Source of the DNA: Dastarcus helophoroides
Lineage: Eukaryota; Arthropoda; Insecta; Coleoptera; Bothrideridae
Assembly (NCBI GenBank): GCA_028583605.1
Contig: CM053327.1
Span: forward strand, 36,076,626 to 36,140,625
Direction: 5' to 3'
Length of the DNA stretch: 64,000 nt
Below the pieces are notes generated by a model. It searched no databases and was not told where the DNA came from. It worked only from the letters and a program-made list of their open reading frames with translations. Positions 1-12,402 of the stretch are shown piece by piece (position 1 is the stretch's first letter; each line of letters opens with the position of its first letter). The position numbers and the translations under genes are program-made.

Positions 1-1140
1 TTCTTTGTAACATAACGTTTTGTGTGAGAAACAGATTTCTTAGCGTTCACAAATTTGATAAGGGTTATTTGTTAGGCCTGGTTTGTTTCAAGCACAGATA
101 CCTAAACTGAGTAAAATAACATGTTAGTTTTGAAGGACCGCTGAAAAGTGAAGTAATAAATAAGGGTAAGTGCCAATAACGGAGACCGTAGCAAATATCT
201 CGGCAAGACCATGTGGTGGTAGACTGGAGGAATTTGACGTTCAAAAAACGCCCTTATAAACACGTACAATTTTAAGTTATTTAAATTTCAATTATTGAAG
301 TAAAACTTGCAAGATAAAGGGACGACATCATTCAAAATGGGTTTGCAGTTTGATTTGCACTTTAAGAATCCGTTTCAAAATTTATTTAAGGGTTAATTTG
401 GATTAGAAATATTTAAATTAGTAGAAATTCTGCATCCTCATGCCCTCTAGCGAGATGCAGAGGATGTCTTTCGGTCCCCAGAAGTTAAGGGTAGGGGGTG
501 TGAACATAAAACACGAAAGACCAATTTTAAAAGAGTCCGGTACTACCCTTCGATGAAATTAGTTTAAAAATTATAGTCAAGAACTAAACTTCGATGAAAT
601 TAGTTTAAAAATTATGGTCAACTTGCGGGCTTATAAAAACGAGTACGAAATACGGGAGTTTAAAAAAAAAACTGCTTCTGTTTGTGCTAATTAACGTGAA
701 TGAACACAAAAAAAAAACAACTTCTATTTCTGTTCAACGTGAAGTTTTAGTGCCATTTATGTGATGTTTTTACGGGATAAATAGGCAAGTAAATTTTAAA
801 TTGTCCGATGATTTTATTTGATGGTTTTTCGCTCTTATATGATTTAATTAACTTTTTCTAAAATTTGAGAAAATACTTGTTCCTAATTTTGATCAATATG
901 GGGTTGGGGGGCGTACACAAAAAAAAGAGAAAGGAATTTAAAACTTCCACAACAGACCGAATGAATGAGAAAGTCGTTGTTAGAAAATTGTTATTGGGCC
1001 AAAAACCCTACCGCTGACTGGTGCAACTACCAGTCTCAGTTACAAAAAAAAAAGGAGAAAAAAAAAACAAAAACAAAGAGAGTAGAAAGAAAAAAAAAAG
1101 ACGAAAACAAATAAAGCAAATTTGCTTCAAAAATCTTCTA
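1..1140. other. AT-rich non-coding stretch
   Basis: No supportable gene. The only structure seen is a 33-bp direct duplication with period 41 (548-580 and 589-621, differing at one base) and A-rich runs around 661-720 and 1,045-1,110. Nothing here looks like a transposon end. Confidence 0.6.
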
Positions 1141-1600
1141 TTTTCTTAAGGTCGTTCTTCGATGTTCTGCTGTTGGAAGCTGAGTTTCCAGGGGTTCAAA
1201 AAATCGATAACACCCATCACCGCAGGCTCGGTAACTGACAGCAGACATCTATATTAGGATTTGCTGATGATGTACTGTAAGTTCTCGAAACGTGAAAAAC
1301 AAGGAAAACCGGAACCGGTGTTTTAAGAAGGTTGTCTGAAGAACTTTCCAGACATAGACAAAGTCCCAACACATGTGAACCCTTGGGTGTGCTCCGCGGG
1401 AACGTACGCCTTAACACCCTAGAAGGAGTAGTAACCTCTTCTGGTTCTTGTTCTGGTGTACTCGCCCGGTCTGCCTTATCCGTGGGTCCCCTCATCGGTT
1501 ACACGTCCAAAAAAAAGGACCCCCTATATAGGCCACGGAGAATTACAACACCGCGCGTCGCGATCGGGAAGCTTTTGCAAAATTACTAATTTATAGCCGC
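1141..1600. other. GC-richer island without recognisable gene
   Basis: This segment is clearly richer in G+C than its flanks and has open frames on both strands (1,217-1,495 minus, 92 aa; 1,332-1,589 plus, 85 aa). Neither protein has a recognisable motif. The two frames overlap antisense, so at most one could be real. A TATA-like CTATATA lies near 1,527. It could be a repeat fragment, a promoter region or a degraded exon; I cannot assign it. Confidence 0.4.
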
Positions 1601-4600
1601 ATGCCTAGATTTACTGTCAACATAAATTTACTAACGTAGGCGGACGAGCAGTATCAGCATCAGCTCTCGTTAGGGAAATATCTTGATGAAAGAAATGAGA
1701 ACTTCTTGCCAGTTTCTAACTTTAATTTTAATATTTTGTGCTAAGTCAAACTTAGCCACTTTCTAAGCCAGAAAGACGCCCTTGAAATTAGAACAGTAGC
1801 CGTAGAAGTAGATGTAGTGTTGGAAGGGAAATTCTGCTCAGAAAGTTTTTATGAAATTTGAACAATATTTCTAGTCTATTTTATGACACTGGTTTGAGTT
1901 CGAGTGATTGAGTTTGGTATGAGAAAAACAGAAAACAAACAAAGGAACAAGTTAACAAAGAAAAGAAAGAAAGAGTGAGAGAACAAGAGATCTGTAAGAT
2001 TGAATCAACATTTATAAATTTGATTTATTACGATAAATCACCACTTCATTTCCAAGCTTGAGCTCCATTTTCTCGTAGCATTATCCTTTGGATATTGTTA
2101 GCTCAAAGCTTTAACAGGAAACTGTATGCTATGTGAAGTATGCTTGAATAAAGAAGCGACAAAAAGAAAATAAAACAGACACCTGAAAATAGTTTGAGAA
2201 CCTCTGTGTACAAACTAACGAGCGAACACCCACCGATAATCAGGTACAAAGTTAGCTGCATTTGGTTTGAAAACCTTCGAGTACAAACTAAATGGCCCAG
2301 CTGGGGAAAACATTGCGATTATTAGGGTTAAAATAAACTTTGGGAAATTTATAACCGACGCACCATATACGAGCGAAAGAGTTAGACAAAGAATGTCAGA
2401 TTATTTGTGCTTAATGAATGCTCTTAATTTTCTAAAGAAATATTTCTCTCAGATCTGTGTCCAGCAAATTTAAACAAGTTGAAACAAACAGGTTCACTTT
2501 TATTTGTTGTATTATGTTTAAGAACACTTGAAAATCACAAACTTGAAATTTTGTTGATTTATTTGTTGACCTATTGTAATAAAACGTTGAGGTTAATTAT
2601 TGTTTGAATTTGATAACACTTCCCTGTCAACTCTACGAGCTGGGGTTACAATTTATTGGAATAAATAATTTTAAACACAACGTAGACAAATTGGGTCCGA
2701 AAATCGAAGTAAATTATTCTTCGAAAATTTTTAAAGATGAGCAAAATTCGACAAATTTTGAAAAAATATATACTGGTTTTGGTCGCGCATCACATTTAAT
2801 CGACTTGACCTGGATTTAATCACAACCGGCTGGGTCGCAAACGACTTTGGGCGGCTCATCACAGTACCTACGTCAATTTTGATTGTTATTTAAATTGTAG
2901 AATCACTCTGCATTACAACAATGAGTACTACAGCAGTTTCTATAACAGAATTCACAAATTATCAATTATTTTTTAGTGCTGCAATCAATTTGGAAATTAA
3001 AGAAAACCCACTTTTACTTTCTAGTTTAAATTTTCACTTCTGTCAGCAGTCCCTAGACTACTCATTTTTTTAATCATTAGGTTTGTGTAAACCGCTTTCT
3101 CGCTACCCACAATACCGTTTCAGGAATACGCCATTCATTTTAATTCATAAAGTTGCTCAAACTCCAACATTATACAGTATTCGTATTTCTTTATTTCTTA
3201 AAATAGTCACACTTCAAATTACACCTGCGAATATCCTTTTGAAACTACCAGAAGCAGCACAACTAGGAGCAATTCAAACAAAACGAGATAATAATATTTC
3301 TGAATTGCGATGCAACATCACGTCTAAGTTGGGGCTGGCGCAGTCTAGGGCTGTAAAAGACGGAATCGCAAATAGAAGTTGCTGTTTTGTTGCTTTTGCA
3401 GGCTAATTAATTTTGTGTATTCAAGCAGGTGCGACACAGAAAGCATTTAAAATGTCAACACCGTGTGTCGCCCCCTAATTATCTTTGAAGGTCGCGTGTG
3501 TGCACTAGCTGCTGAAAAATTAAACTTTCAACTTTAAACTCCGAAAGTATACGTCTTGGCTATTATACGATGCAACTCTTAGCAGCACTCTAATTAGTTC
3601 AAATACTTTGATAAACTCGCAGCTTTGGGAATAGTTTTGGCTGGAAATTGTAAGTGAAATCTGTCACGTTTCGGCGAAAGCCAAGGCGCGCTGAAAGGCA
3701 GACGCAGAAGGGCGTCTAATTGAATATCTGGAAACAGAAAGATGGTAGGTAAACGCCACGTGTATACCGTGTAATTTAAAGTTATCCCATCTATTTGGAA
3801 CAGTGCAGGATAGTGAAATCTGCTTGTAACGTCCCATAATCCGGTCGGATTTCCAGACTGTGCGGATCAACTGTGAGGCCGCAAGCAACATACGAGACAC
3901 GCATTAGACGGCACATTATGGGAAAAGCTCGGTCGGAATTTAAAACCTCATCATACGAGTTTATAGTAATGGCGGTGAGCTGCTTCTGGTGTTGCTGGTT
4001 TACGTGCTCTACTTACTTTGTTTTCTTCCGACACATTGGTTTTCGAGGTTAATGCGCTTAATTCGATTGCGAAAGAGGTAAGAGCTAAGAGCGGCGAACA
4101 ACTGAAAGATTGCCAATTAACTAGAAGAGTTTCCCACTATTGCGTCTAATTTATATTTATCAGTAAGGCATTGTAGCTGATTTAATTTTTTTAAATAAAT
4201 ATGGTGGATGCGCCAGGTTCATAAATTATGCAATACGGTATCACTCAAAATTTTTTGCAGATTAGTGTATCTTAGTATCCCTAAGATCGGTGATTTCGTA
4301 ACACATTAAGGACCTAAAAATAACGAAAATACGACCGTCAATCCCACGGATGAATGTAAGGCTGGGTGCACATTAATAAACATTTGTGTTGTGGCTTGTA
4401 TCGGTCGCAAAAGTTTGTTTATATTTGCTATTTTTGCACTATATTTCAGTTCGATCGACTGAGTTTCGGACGCATACAAACGGATTCGGCAGTATAATAC
4501 ATGAAATACCTATTTATACAACAAAATAAGTGACCTTGTGTGAAAAATATGTTTTTTAAATTCCAACACAACAAATTTTTTATAGATATTGAGCCAGATT

Positions 4601-4944
4601 AACTAAATCATATGCCTTCACTTTTGGTGGTATGCGGCTCCATACTGATACAGGAACCTCGTTCGTTAGCGTCCAAGCTTTCGACAATTAATTCGTTTAT
4701 TAAATTAATTCGTTTATTAAAATATCGTTTAATAAAATATGTCCTCAAATTTCTTCACAACTTCAAATGATATAGGGTGCTTTCTCTCAGACACTTTAAA
4801 AGTCTATCAGAAGAATTCATAAGTTATTCTAAAAATTGTGTTTTAAACGCCTAGAGGATTCTCAGAGATTAATTTTGCAGCTCATGCTAAGAATTGATCT
4901 TTCAATAAAACTTTCTGTTTCAAAGTTCCCCTCAGGGTTTCTTG
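1601..4944. other. Non-coding, largely single-copy-looking DNA
   Basis: No coding region supported. The longest open frames (3,083-3,406 plus, 107 aa; 3,664-3,900 minus, 78 aa) have no recognisable domain and are expected by chance at this length. A short direct duplication of an AT-rich motif occurs near 4,690-4,735. No transposon termini were recognised. Confidence 0.5.
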
Positions 4945-4948
4945 ATAT

Positions 4949-5309
4949 TGTAACGCAATGTAAATGGATGGAATAGAATTTAGAATAGAATTGTATAATT
5001 TAGTAAATAAAAAAAAGTTTCTAGAAGGATCTGATAAGGGGAAAAGCGGCCGCGATAACGAAACAGACGGCAGATAAGCATTCCAGATAAGCCTTATCTG
5101 CCGAAAAGTTCTAGAAGCCGGGGGCCAAAACTATAAAAGGCGGCCAGCTTGTCCTCAAGTCAGTCAGTTAGAGTCAGTGTAATTAGTGAGTTAGTAGAAG
5201 TCAATAATAGGTGAGTTAATTGTCAATTGTGGTGATCCAAGTTCAGTTCAGTAATAAAGTGGGTCTTATTCGATAAGTGTAATCAATTCGAACCGATAAG
5301 CCCGTAACA
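4949..5309 (+). mobile_element. Solo LTR of an LTR retrotransposon (361 bp)
   Basis: The segment starts TGTAACG and ends CGTAACA, a TG...CA pair with imperfect short inverted termini. It is flanked by the 4-bp duplication ATAT (4,945-4,948 and 5,310-5,313). Inside are a strong TATA box (CTATAAAAGG at 5,131-5,140), a downstream CAGTCAGTTAG-rich initiator region, and an AATAAA signal at 5,253-5,258, which is the order expected of U3-R-U5. An 11-bp hairpin (CGGCAGATAAG and its complement) lies upstream of the TATA box. With a target duplication on both sides and no internal region this is a solo LTR left by LTR-LTR recombination. A 4-bp duplication suits Ty3/Gypsy or BEL/Pao; the superfamily is not decidable from the LTR alone. 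Confidence 0.75.
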
Positions 5310-5313
5310 ATAT

Positions 5314-6848
5314 GGTTTGTTTATCTTATTTGGTTGCATCTATTTTGAGCCACCCTTAAAAAAATTGATGTTCCCTCCCGTTACTTAGGGAACTTATAAT
5401 ATTCATACCGTGTAATTCCCTGATGAAGCTTCAAGGGCGCCTTATTATTCAAACTTGATGAATTAGCCGTGGAGATGTTGAAGCCCCAAGCAAAGTGTTC
5501 TCGAAGCCGTTCCAATCTCTCCAGATCGATTCGTAAACAAGAGGCAATCACGATGATTGCTTACAAGTGCCAGACAAATTCCCTTATGTAGATTTATCGG
5601 TAAAGGTTTGTATCTGGGCCAAAATGTATTCTCGCAAGACGTTGTTGTGGTCTCGTGGTTATGGTAAATGAGACGTACAACGGGAAAGTAAGTGGGGTTA
5701 TGTTACAAGCGGCTTTGCCGTGTTCATCTCACGTCGCCTATTTTAATGTATTATTCAACGGATCGACGGCAGATCCCATCACATGTGTGGTGAATCAAAA
5801 CAAAATGCAGCGTTAGCAATCGTTTTACCGACGTACGAAATTCACTTGTTATTTTTAAGACCTTTCGCTTTTTATGATCTTTAAAGAATCTCGTTTGAGC
5901 GAATTTTTATGACATTTTCTACCACTGTAAACACATCTAATTCATGTTCTTTACTCAACTTAATTTGATTTCAGATGCTACTTTACAGTTAGTTGAATCG
6001 ATCGATTTCTTCTATAAAATTGGGAAGGCGACAAGGAGAACTTTTATTACGACCTGCCATCGCCGCCTATCGTCCGGTGATTATTCCTTCGGGGGAGATA
6101 GCTCTCGAAAAATCGACGGTTGAATATCAGACTTGTCATATTTCTTATGAAAAAACTTTCGCAGAAATATAGCTGTTATGCCATTTTATATTGTTTAAAG
6201 AGAAAATTTGATTTTGATTAAATATTGCACTAAAGAATATCAATAAAAATACAAATTATGCTCGAGATTTAGAGGTAAAAATAATGAGAAAACAATTTTA
6301 ACAAATAGGAGAGTTTTTGCAATAAGGGTTTAAAAAATTTCGGCCTTATAGTCATCATTTGGAAACCTAGTGATGTTTCCGCAATAGTTTTATGTGCAAG
6401 CAATACGCGTTGCAAGTTCTGCAACGGTCAGTAGGCTTTTGCGCTAAAACTATCAAAAACCAGAGCGTTATCTTAATGTCCCAACGTTCCGCTAAATAAA
6501 TGCAAATTGTTTTCAGAGGCGGTAATCTAAAGCAATAATGGCAGATGTGGCCGGCTTCGTTTTATAGAGGACACTAAACGTTGGAAGTTGGTAACACTTG
6601 TTACATTTAGGCAACATTGTAATAATGTAGTAAGGGCCGTACAACTTTATACTCATTATAACTGAATGCCGAGGATGTAAAATAAACCGTTACCTACCTA
6701 CAAGTGTCCCGTTGGCATGCAAGAAATTCCAACGCAAATTTTGCACTGAATTAATGGTTTTGGGACCTATGAATTAATTAAATATTTAAAGGGGCCCATT
6801 GAAAGAATCAACAGTATATTAATTTTTTTAGCTCCTTAATGTAACTGC
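5314..6848. other. Non-coding stretch between solo LTR and LINE fragments
   Basis: No coding potential, RNA gene or repeat boundary that I can support. Base composition is mixed, with some less AT-rich portions around 5,400-5,800 and 6,000-6,120. Confidence 0.5.
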
Positions 6849-7230
6849 CTAAAAAAAAAAGTTTAATCCTCTCGCAAAGAGTAACCCCATTATGCTTTCA
6901 AAGCCCTGCGAGCAGGATGCGGAAACAAAGATAGATGGCGATGAACCGCCTTCTTAAACAAGGATAGGTTGAATTTTTGAGGAAAATTTCTTTCGGTAAC
7001 AAGTTCCAACTTGGAATTCTAGTAGAAAGCGAAATGTTATCTCTTGATAAAGCTCACATAGGGTCAAGATAAACCGTCACATGAAAGTTTGGTTGGTCAT
7101 GCAAGAAATGTCTAGTACGTTCAAGATTCTTGCACTCGTTAATGGGGGATGAATCTATTAAGATTCCTCAAGATCTTCCATCGATAATAATTGTCGAACA
7201 AGAACCAATATTAGCCTGTAACTCTAGGAT
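6849..7230 (-). pseudogene. CR1/Jockey-type LINE ORF2 C-terminus, copy A
   Basis: On the minus strand this encodes the end of a non-LTR retrotransposon ORF2 with frameshifts. It has the WNLLPKEIF-type segment, then NLSLFKKAVHR-like residues and an arginine/proline-rich terminal stretch ending in a stop. A poly(A) tract (T-run complement at about 6,851-6,860) marks the 3' end. It is 5'-truncated and abuts the poly(A) end of copy B at about 7,228-7,240, so the two copies lie head to tail. The same 3' end recurs at 40.8 kb and 42.2 kb on the plus strand. Confidence 0.75.
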
Positions 7231-8908
7231 TTAAAAAAAACTTTTAATATCCTCTCGCAAAGGGTAACCCCATTATGCTTTCAAAGCCCTGCGAGCAGGA
7301 TGCGGAAACAAAGATAGATCGCGATGAACCGCCTTCTTAAACAAGGATAGGTTGTATTTTTTGGGGAAAATTCCTTTCGGTAACAAGTTCCACAACTTGG
7401 AAGTTCTATAGAAAAAAGAGTCTCCTTAGACAGAAGTCCTCACTGCGTCAAGCTGGACCGCACAGGAATTTGGTGTCTGCGACTGTCTAGTACGTCTCAA
7501 GAATCTTGCCCTTGGGGGGATCAATCCTATTAGTTCCTGCAAGCATCTTCCATGATAATACTTGTAGAAAAGACCATATGCCTGTGCTCTAGTGATTTGA
7601 GAGTATCGGTCAGACTCTCGTCATCAATTAGGCGAATCGCTCTTCTTTGAATTGAATCCAAGAGACGTAAATTGTGTTTTGGGGCTGAACTCCAAACATG
7701 AGAACAGGATTGGCTAGTGTTGCCCTAACTTGAGCTTTGTATAGTGTTAATAGCCGATGAGATGTGAAGTACTTTTTAGCTCTAAAAAGAAAGCCTAGCT
7801 CCTGAGAAGCGGATTTGGCAATGGCGCTCACATGATCGTCCCAAGAGAAGTTAGTGCTCGCATTCACTCCTAGGATAGATAGATTAGATTCCATCGGAAG
7901 GATTTTACCGTCCATTAGTATGTTTGTTGCATTATCCCTTTATGTTTTCTTAGAGAAAACCGCGACCTGAGTTTTTGAAGCCTTGAAGTCGACCAAATTG
8001 TTCTTACCCCATTCCAAAATAATCTCGAGATCCCGATTAATCGTCTGTCTGCTGTTCCCTTAGTCGATTTGAAGCAGCGATAGCTAATGGTTTGTCGGAG
8101 AAAAAATATGATACAAGGTTGCTATCATCTGCGTAGCTGTATACAGGATTGGAAGTTGAAGCTAAGAGATCGTTTATGTGTAACAGAAATAGAGTGGGAG
8201 ACAGAACAGACCTTAAGGCACCCCAGTGTTAATCGCAAATGTCTCGGATGAGATGCCATCTACGACGACCTGAAGAGATCTGTCAGCGAAAAAATTGAAT
8301 ATCAAATGACAGAGTCCAGGATGATTTGGGATTTGAGGGTGGATTTGGCAATGGCGCGCACATGATCGTCCCAAGAGAAGTTAGTGCTCGCATTCACTCT
8401 TAGGATAGATAGATTAGATCCCATCGAAAGGATTTTACCGTCCATTAGTATGTTTGTTGCATTATCCCTTGATGTTTTCTTAGAGAAAACCGCGGCCTGA
8501 GTTTTTGAAGCATTGAAGTCGACCAAATTGTTCTTACCCCATTCCAGAATAATCTGGAGATCCCGATTAATCGTCTGTATCTGCTGCTCCCTTAGTCGAT
8601 CTGAAGCAACGATAGATAATGGTTTGTCGGAGAAAAAAGATGACACAAGGTTAATATCATCTGCGTAGCTGTATATAGGATTGGAAGTTGAAGCTAAGAG
8701 ATCGTTTATGTGTAATAGAAATAGAGTAGGGTAGTTGGGTTTCGGATTGAAAGCTGAAGCTAAGAGATCGTTTATGTGTAACAGAAAGAAATGGAGTAGG
8801 ACACAGAACAGACCCCTGAGGCACCCCTGCGTTAATAGCAAACATCTCGGATGAGATGTCATCGACGACGACCTGAAGAGATCTGTCAGCGAGAAAATTG
8901 GATATCAA
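7231..8908 (-). pseudogene. CR1/Jockey-type LINE ORF2 fragment, copy B (RT domain to 3' end)
   Basis: Read on the minus strand, the fragment begins inside the reverse transcriptase: GVPQGSVLCP (motif B, about 8,830), LLHINDLL, then YADD (motif C, about 8,665). It continues through the thumb region (NLVDFNASKTQAAVFSKK), the LYKAQVRATL segment near 7,740 and the C-terminal FYRTSKLWNLLPK and FKKAVHRDLSLFPHPARR parts near 7,260-7,400. This order is typical of CR1/L2/Jockey-group ORF2. The copy has multiple stops and shifts and a 530-bp internal duplication (7,811-8,340 and 8,341-8,870). It contains no endonuclease domain, so it is 5'-truncated and dead. Confidence 0.8.
7811..8870. repeat. 530-bp tandem duplication inside the LINE fragment
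   Basis: The same segment beginning GGATTTGGCAATGGCG occurs at 7,811 and again at 8,341. The two halves stay near-identical through the RT motif C region. The right half carries a further ~57-bp internal duplication (8,691-8,735 and 8,748-8,800), which makes the encoded protein repeat LLHINDLLAS. Confidence 0.8.
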
Positions 8909-8913
8909 ATGTT

Positions 8914-8942
8914 TGAGGGATATGAAAATTTCATATCCCTCA
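8914..8942. repeat. Perfect 14-bp palindrome
   Basis: Arms TGAGGGATATGAAA and its exact complement are separated by one base. It lies at the junction between the minus-strand LINE fragment and the plus-strand Jockey-type LINE, and may mark a rearrangement breakpoint. Confidence 0.85.
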
Positions 8943-9108
8943 CAACGATTTTAAAGTAAGAGGAAATGTAGTCGCTTCAGCTGGACCACCCTACAAACAC
9001 CTCAGGAAAGAACTGGAGCCAACTAGCGACCATATCCATTCCTTCGATTTTCAAGATTGAATCTGATTGACGCTTAGCTAGGGGCCAATACCGAGGTCAC
9101 ATCTTCAT

Positions 9109-9308
9109 GTGTCCGGATGTCAACTCGAATTTTATTTTAATTTCCCATTACGTTTCAGGGTAGTTGAAACAATCACACACATGATGAACTGGAATCAGGC
9201 AGTGGGAGGAATTTTCTTCGATATTTTCAAGGTATTTGACACAGTTTGGCATCAAGGATTAGTTTACAAGATGCATCACTTCGGGATACCTCTGGCGATG
9301 GTTCAAAT
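9109..9308 (+). pseudogene. Jockey-type reverse transcriptase, N-terminal palm fragment
   Basis: An open frame includes ETITHMMNWNQAVGG, then motif A (FFDIFKVFDTVWH) and LVYKMHHFGIPLAMV, a standard order in Jockey-clade RTs. The frame is cut at 9,308 by the hAT element. No endonuclease domain is present upstream, so the LINE was probably 5'-truncated before the insertion. Confidence 0.75.
9301..9308. repeat. Left 8-bp target-site duplication GTTCAAAT
   Basis: Identical to 12,395-12,402. An 8-bp duplication is diagnostic of hAT transposition. Confidence 0.9.
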
Positions 9309-12300
9309 CAGGCCCGTAACCAGGGGGCGCTAGAGGGCTGCACCCCCCCTGAAATTTTTTGGCTTTACACTAGATAAAACTGAACTTTCCAGATATGCGA
9401 CATTTTTAAAAACCATTTTTAATGGATCATTTTGTTTTCATACTAAAATGCAATCATGTTTTTTTTTTCAAATTTGGCGCTATTTTTAAATATTAGAGAC
9501 CGGATTTTAAGCACAATCAAGCAAGTTAAAAAGGTGAGCAAAGTGTTAAATTAGGCAAAAACGAAAAGCTAAAGAAGGCACCAAAAAGGTAAAATGCTCT
9601 AAAAAAAAAAGACATTAACAGACCAAAACTCACAATTAACAGAAAAAAAAAACATGAAATCTAAGTCGAAATTTAAAAAAAAAATAGGTTTTAAGTTATA
9701 CTCAGGATATTCGGAAAGAGTATAACATTTTCAAATGAAGAAGTTCTTAAAATTTTGAGTTCATTCTCGAATGTCTTATGTTTACCTTAAATTCATTCGA
9801 ATTTTTTCCAAAATTTTGACTTTTAAATCTGAGATTTCGTTTCTAGAAAAATTTAAACTATTCTTGAACTTTTTTTTTATTTGGAATTTCAAATCCTACG
9901 CTTTAAATTTAATTGAAAAAAAATGTTTAATTTTGCAAGGTTTTCAAGCTTAAACTCTCAATTTTGAAAAAAAAAATGAAATTTTGAGAAGAACCGGAAA
10001 CTTATGCAAGCGATTTTTCGAGATTTAACTCCAAATTTTTAGAAAAACTTGGATTTTGATAATAGTTTTACAGTTTTGGAATTTAAAAATTTAAATTTTT
10101 AATTCGATATTTGAATAAAATTTTGAATATTAGGTCTTTTACTAAAAAATCAAAATCTCTAATAAGCCATTATTTTGAAAAAAGATTTTTAATAAGTTAT
10201 TTTTATCAATTTCTTTTTCATTTTTCTAACATGGCCATTGAACTTCAAAAAAAGTCTAAAATGTCGATTTTTTTTAAATTCCGAGTTTTACACAAAATTT
10301 TGAGCATTTTTAAATTGGAAAATTTAGGATTTTTTTAATAACTTTAACCCATCAGTTTAATTCGAAATTTTTAATTTTTTCAGAAAATTTTAACCTCATA
10401 ATTAAAATTTTTTTGTTATAAAGAGAATTCGATTTTTTTCTCCAAAATTCGACTTCCAAGTGAAAACTTCCAAAAAGATATTGAAATTTCTATCTTATTT
10501 ATCAAATTTTAACTTTAATTAAGAAATTTTTTACTTTTAATCACGACATTTCAACATTAAAGCCATATTTTTAGAAACAATTGATTTATAAAATGTTTAC
10601 AACTCTTCACGACGAGCCCAAAGAAGTCAAGATTAAAGACGAAATTTTGAAAAAAAAATGAGCCTAATGACTAGTTTATTTCTTAAAATTTTTGCATTAG
10701 CACTGGTTCAAAATTCAGATTTCTTCACAATATTTTGACTTTCTTTCTAGATATTTAATATAAAAAAATCCTCTGACCATTTTGAGAAAAAACTAAGATT
10801 TCAGGAAATATCAACGTTTAATTTTTGTGTTTTGTTTTAAGACAAAATGTTGAGTGTTATAGTTGTTGTTAATGGTTTTCATCTTTTCGAAATTGGATAT
10901 TTTTTTTAGAAAACTTTGACTTCAAACCTTTTTTTTTAGAAAGTATAGCTTTTTTTTGCTTCTGATTTAGAGAGCAATTCTGAATGTCAATTTATTATTA
11001 AAATTTCAAATTTAAAAAAACTACAAACTTCGAGTTCTAAAGGTAAATTTGTTAAGAATTAACATATCCTACTTTTTGTTAGGAAATTCAAAATTTATAA
11101 AAAAAGTTAATACAGACAAAACCGGATATAACGACATCGTTTACATCGACGCATCGGTTATTACGACTAAATGGCAAGGTCCCGGCAATTATTTTAAAAG
11201 CCAACTGTACTGCTAGTTATATTGCTTATAACAACTACCGGTTACACCGTCCGTAATTTGTGGTCCCTTCAATGTCGTTATATCCGGTTTCAACTGTACT
11301 TACAGAAATGTTTAATAATGAATTCTGGTTATTTTTAAGTATAAACACGGTCGTAATTAAACTTTTTTTAGTACGAGTTTGTCACTCTAAATGTAGACTT
11401 TTCTAGACATTTTAAATTAAAATTCCAAATTCAAAAAACTCAAGATTAAGTTCAGAATTTCGATATCTAATATTTTTTACAAAAACTTTGGCGAAATTTC
11501 CAGGTTTTTAGAAGAAATCGAAGTTTAAAAAAATATTTGTGCGTTTGAAGTAAATACCAAGATTTTAAACTTTTAATTTTGAGAAAAAAAGTAAAAGTAT
11601 TAACATACTTCGCACCTGACAAAAAATCTAACTCATATTGCAAATTTTAAAAAAGTTCGAAATTTTGAGATTAAAGGTAAAACTTAAAAAAAAAGATGAA
11701 TAATTTACAGCAATTTTTTTTTTAAATTCGAAAGAATCAAATGCATTTCGACATTGCAAATTTAGATAGCAACAATAATTCCCGAAATTGCCCAAAATAA
11801 AAAACGTAGGAACTGAATTGTTGCCAGTCAGAAAAAGAGTTGGACGCTAAGAGGAAACTTGAATTAAAAAAAAAAACATCTAATCTTCCAGAATTTAGAA
11901 AGAATATTCAAATTTTAAATGTTCGGGTGCAAACTTTAATTTCAAATAAAAGTTAAAATTATGACTTTAATCAAAATTTGAAAAAAATTAAGAAAAAGAT
12001 TTTTCTTCAGCTGACTTCAAATAGAACACTTTCTCGAGGCATTTTTCATACACAAATAGGCTATGGAAAACAGTTCAAAGATAAATTTTAGAAAAGGAAT
12101 GTCTTTCGAGTGATTTTATCTTATCCACACATCTGTTTTATTTAGAAATTAAATTAAAATAAGTAGGCAACTTGGTTGTTAAATATCTTTGTCAGAATGT
12201 TAGAAAAGTTATACTCTAGTAATGTTTTTAGTGTATTTTATTATATTTTAGCATACTTCTATACAATAATAATATTAATAGTAACTAGTAATGAACCGTG

Positions 12301-12394
12301 GCTTCTTAGCTCTAACCTAAACGCAAACAAAGGCTAGGTAGTTTTAGAAGAAGGATCGCAGCCCCCCCAAAAAAAAATCCTGGTTAGGGGCCTG
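9309..12394. mobile_element. Non-autonomous hAT element (3,086 bp)
   Basis: The termini are CAGGCCCGTAACCAGG on the left and the complement of CAGGCCCCTAACCAGG on the right (15 of 16 match). They are flanked by a perfect 8-bp duplication GTTCAAAT. Ends of the form CAGggGCGTAaCCAGG with 8-bp duplications define hAT elements. The interior is very AT-rich and I see no transposase: the longest frames (9,771-9,953 and 10,111-10,338) are low-complexity. Subterminal C- and G-runs occur at 9,343-9,351 and 12,361-12,368. It is unusually long for an element with no coding sequence, so it must have been mobilised in trans. Confidence 0.88.
11113..11296. mobile_element. pogo/Tigger-like MITE nested in the hAT element
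   Basis: The 184-bp segment starts CAG and ends CTG, and is flanked by TA on each side (11,111-11,112 and 11,297-11,298). The inverted termini share a perfect 19-bp block (11,119-11,137 and 11,272-11,290, core ACCGGATATAACGACAT) within a ~26-bp imperfect inverted repeat. TA duplications with CAG...CTG ends fit the pogo group of Tc1/mariner. No coding sequence. Confidence 0.7.
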
Positions 12395-12402
12395 GTTCAA
12401 AT
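12395..12402. repeat. Right 8-bp target-site duplication GTTCAAAT
   Basis: Exact match to 9,301-9,308. Together they bracket the hAT element. Confidence 0.9.

Noticed and set aside
1262..1300. CTGATGA ... CGAAAC resembling hammerhead cores
   Set aside because: The intervening sequence gives only a 3-bp stem II with mismatches, and no stem III/cleavage triplet or stem I partner is present.
3083..3406. 107-aa open frame
   Set aside because: No recognisable domain, no conserved repeats or splice context; length is within chance expectation.
3663..3705. Minus-strand GGCTTTCGCCGAAACG hairpin resembling a hammerhead half
   Set aside because: No CUGANGA core upstream; only a short hairpin plus GAAAC by chance.
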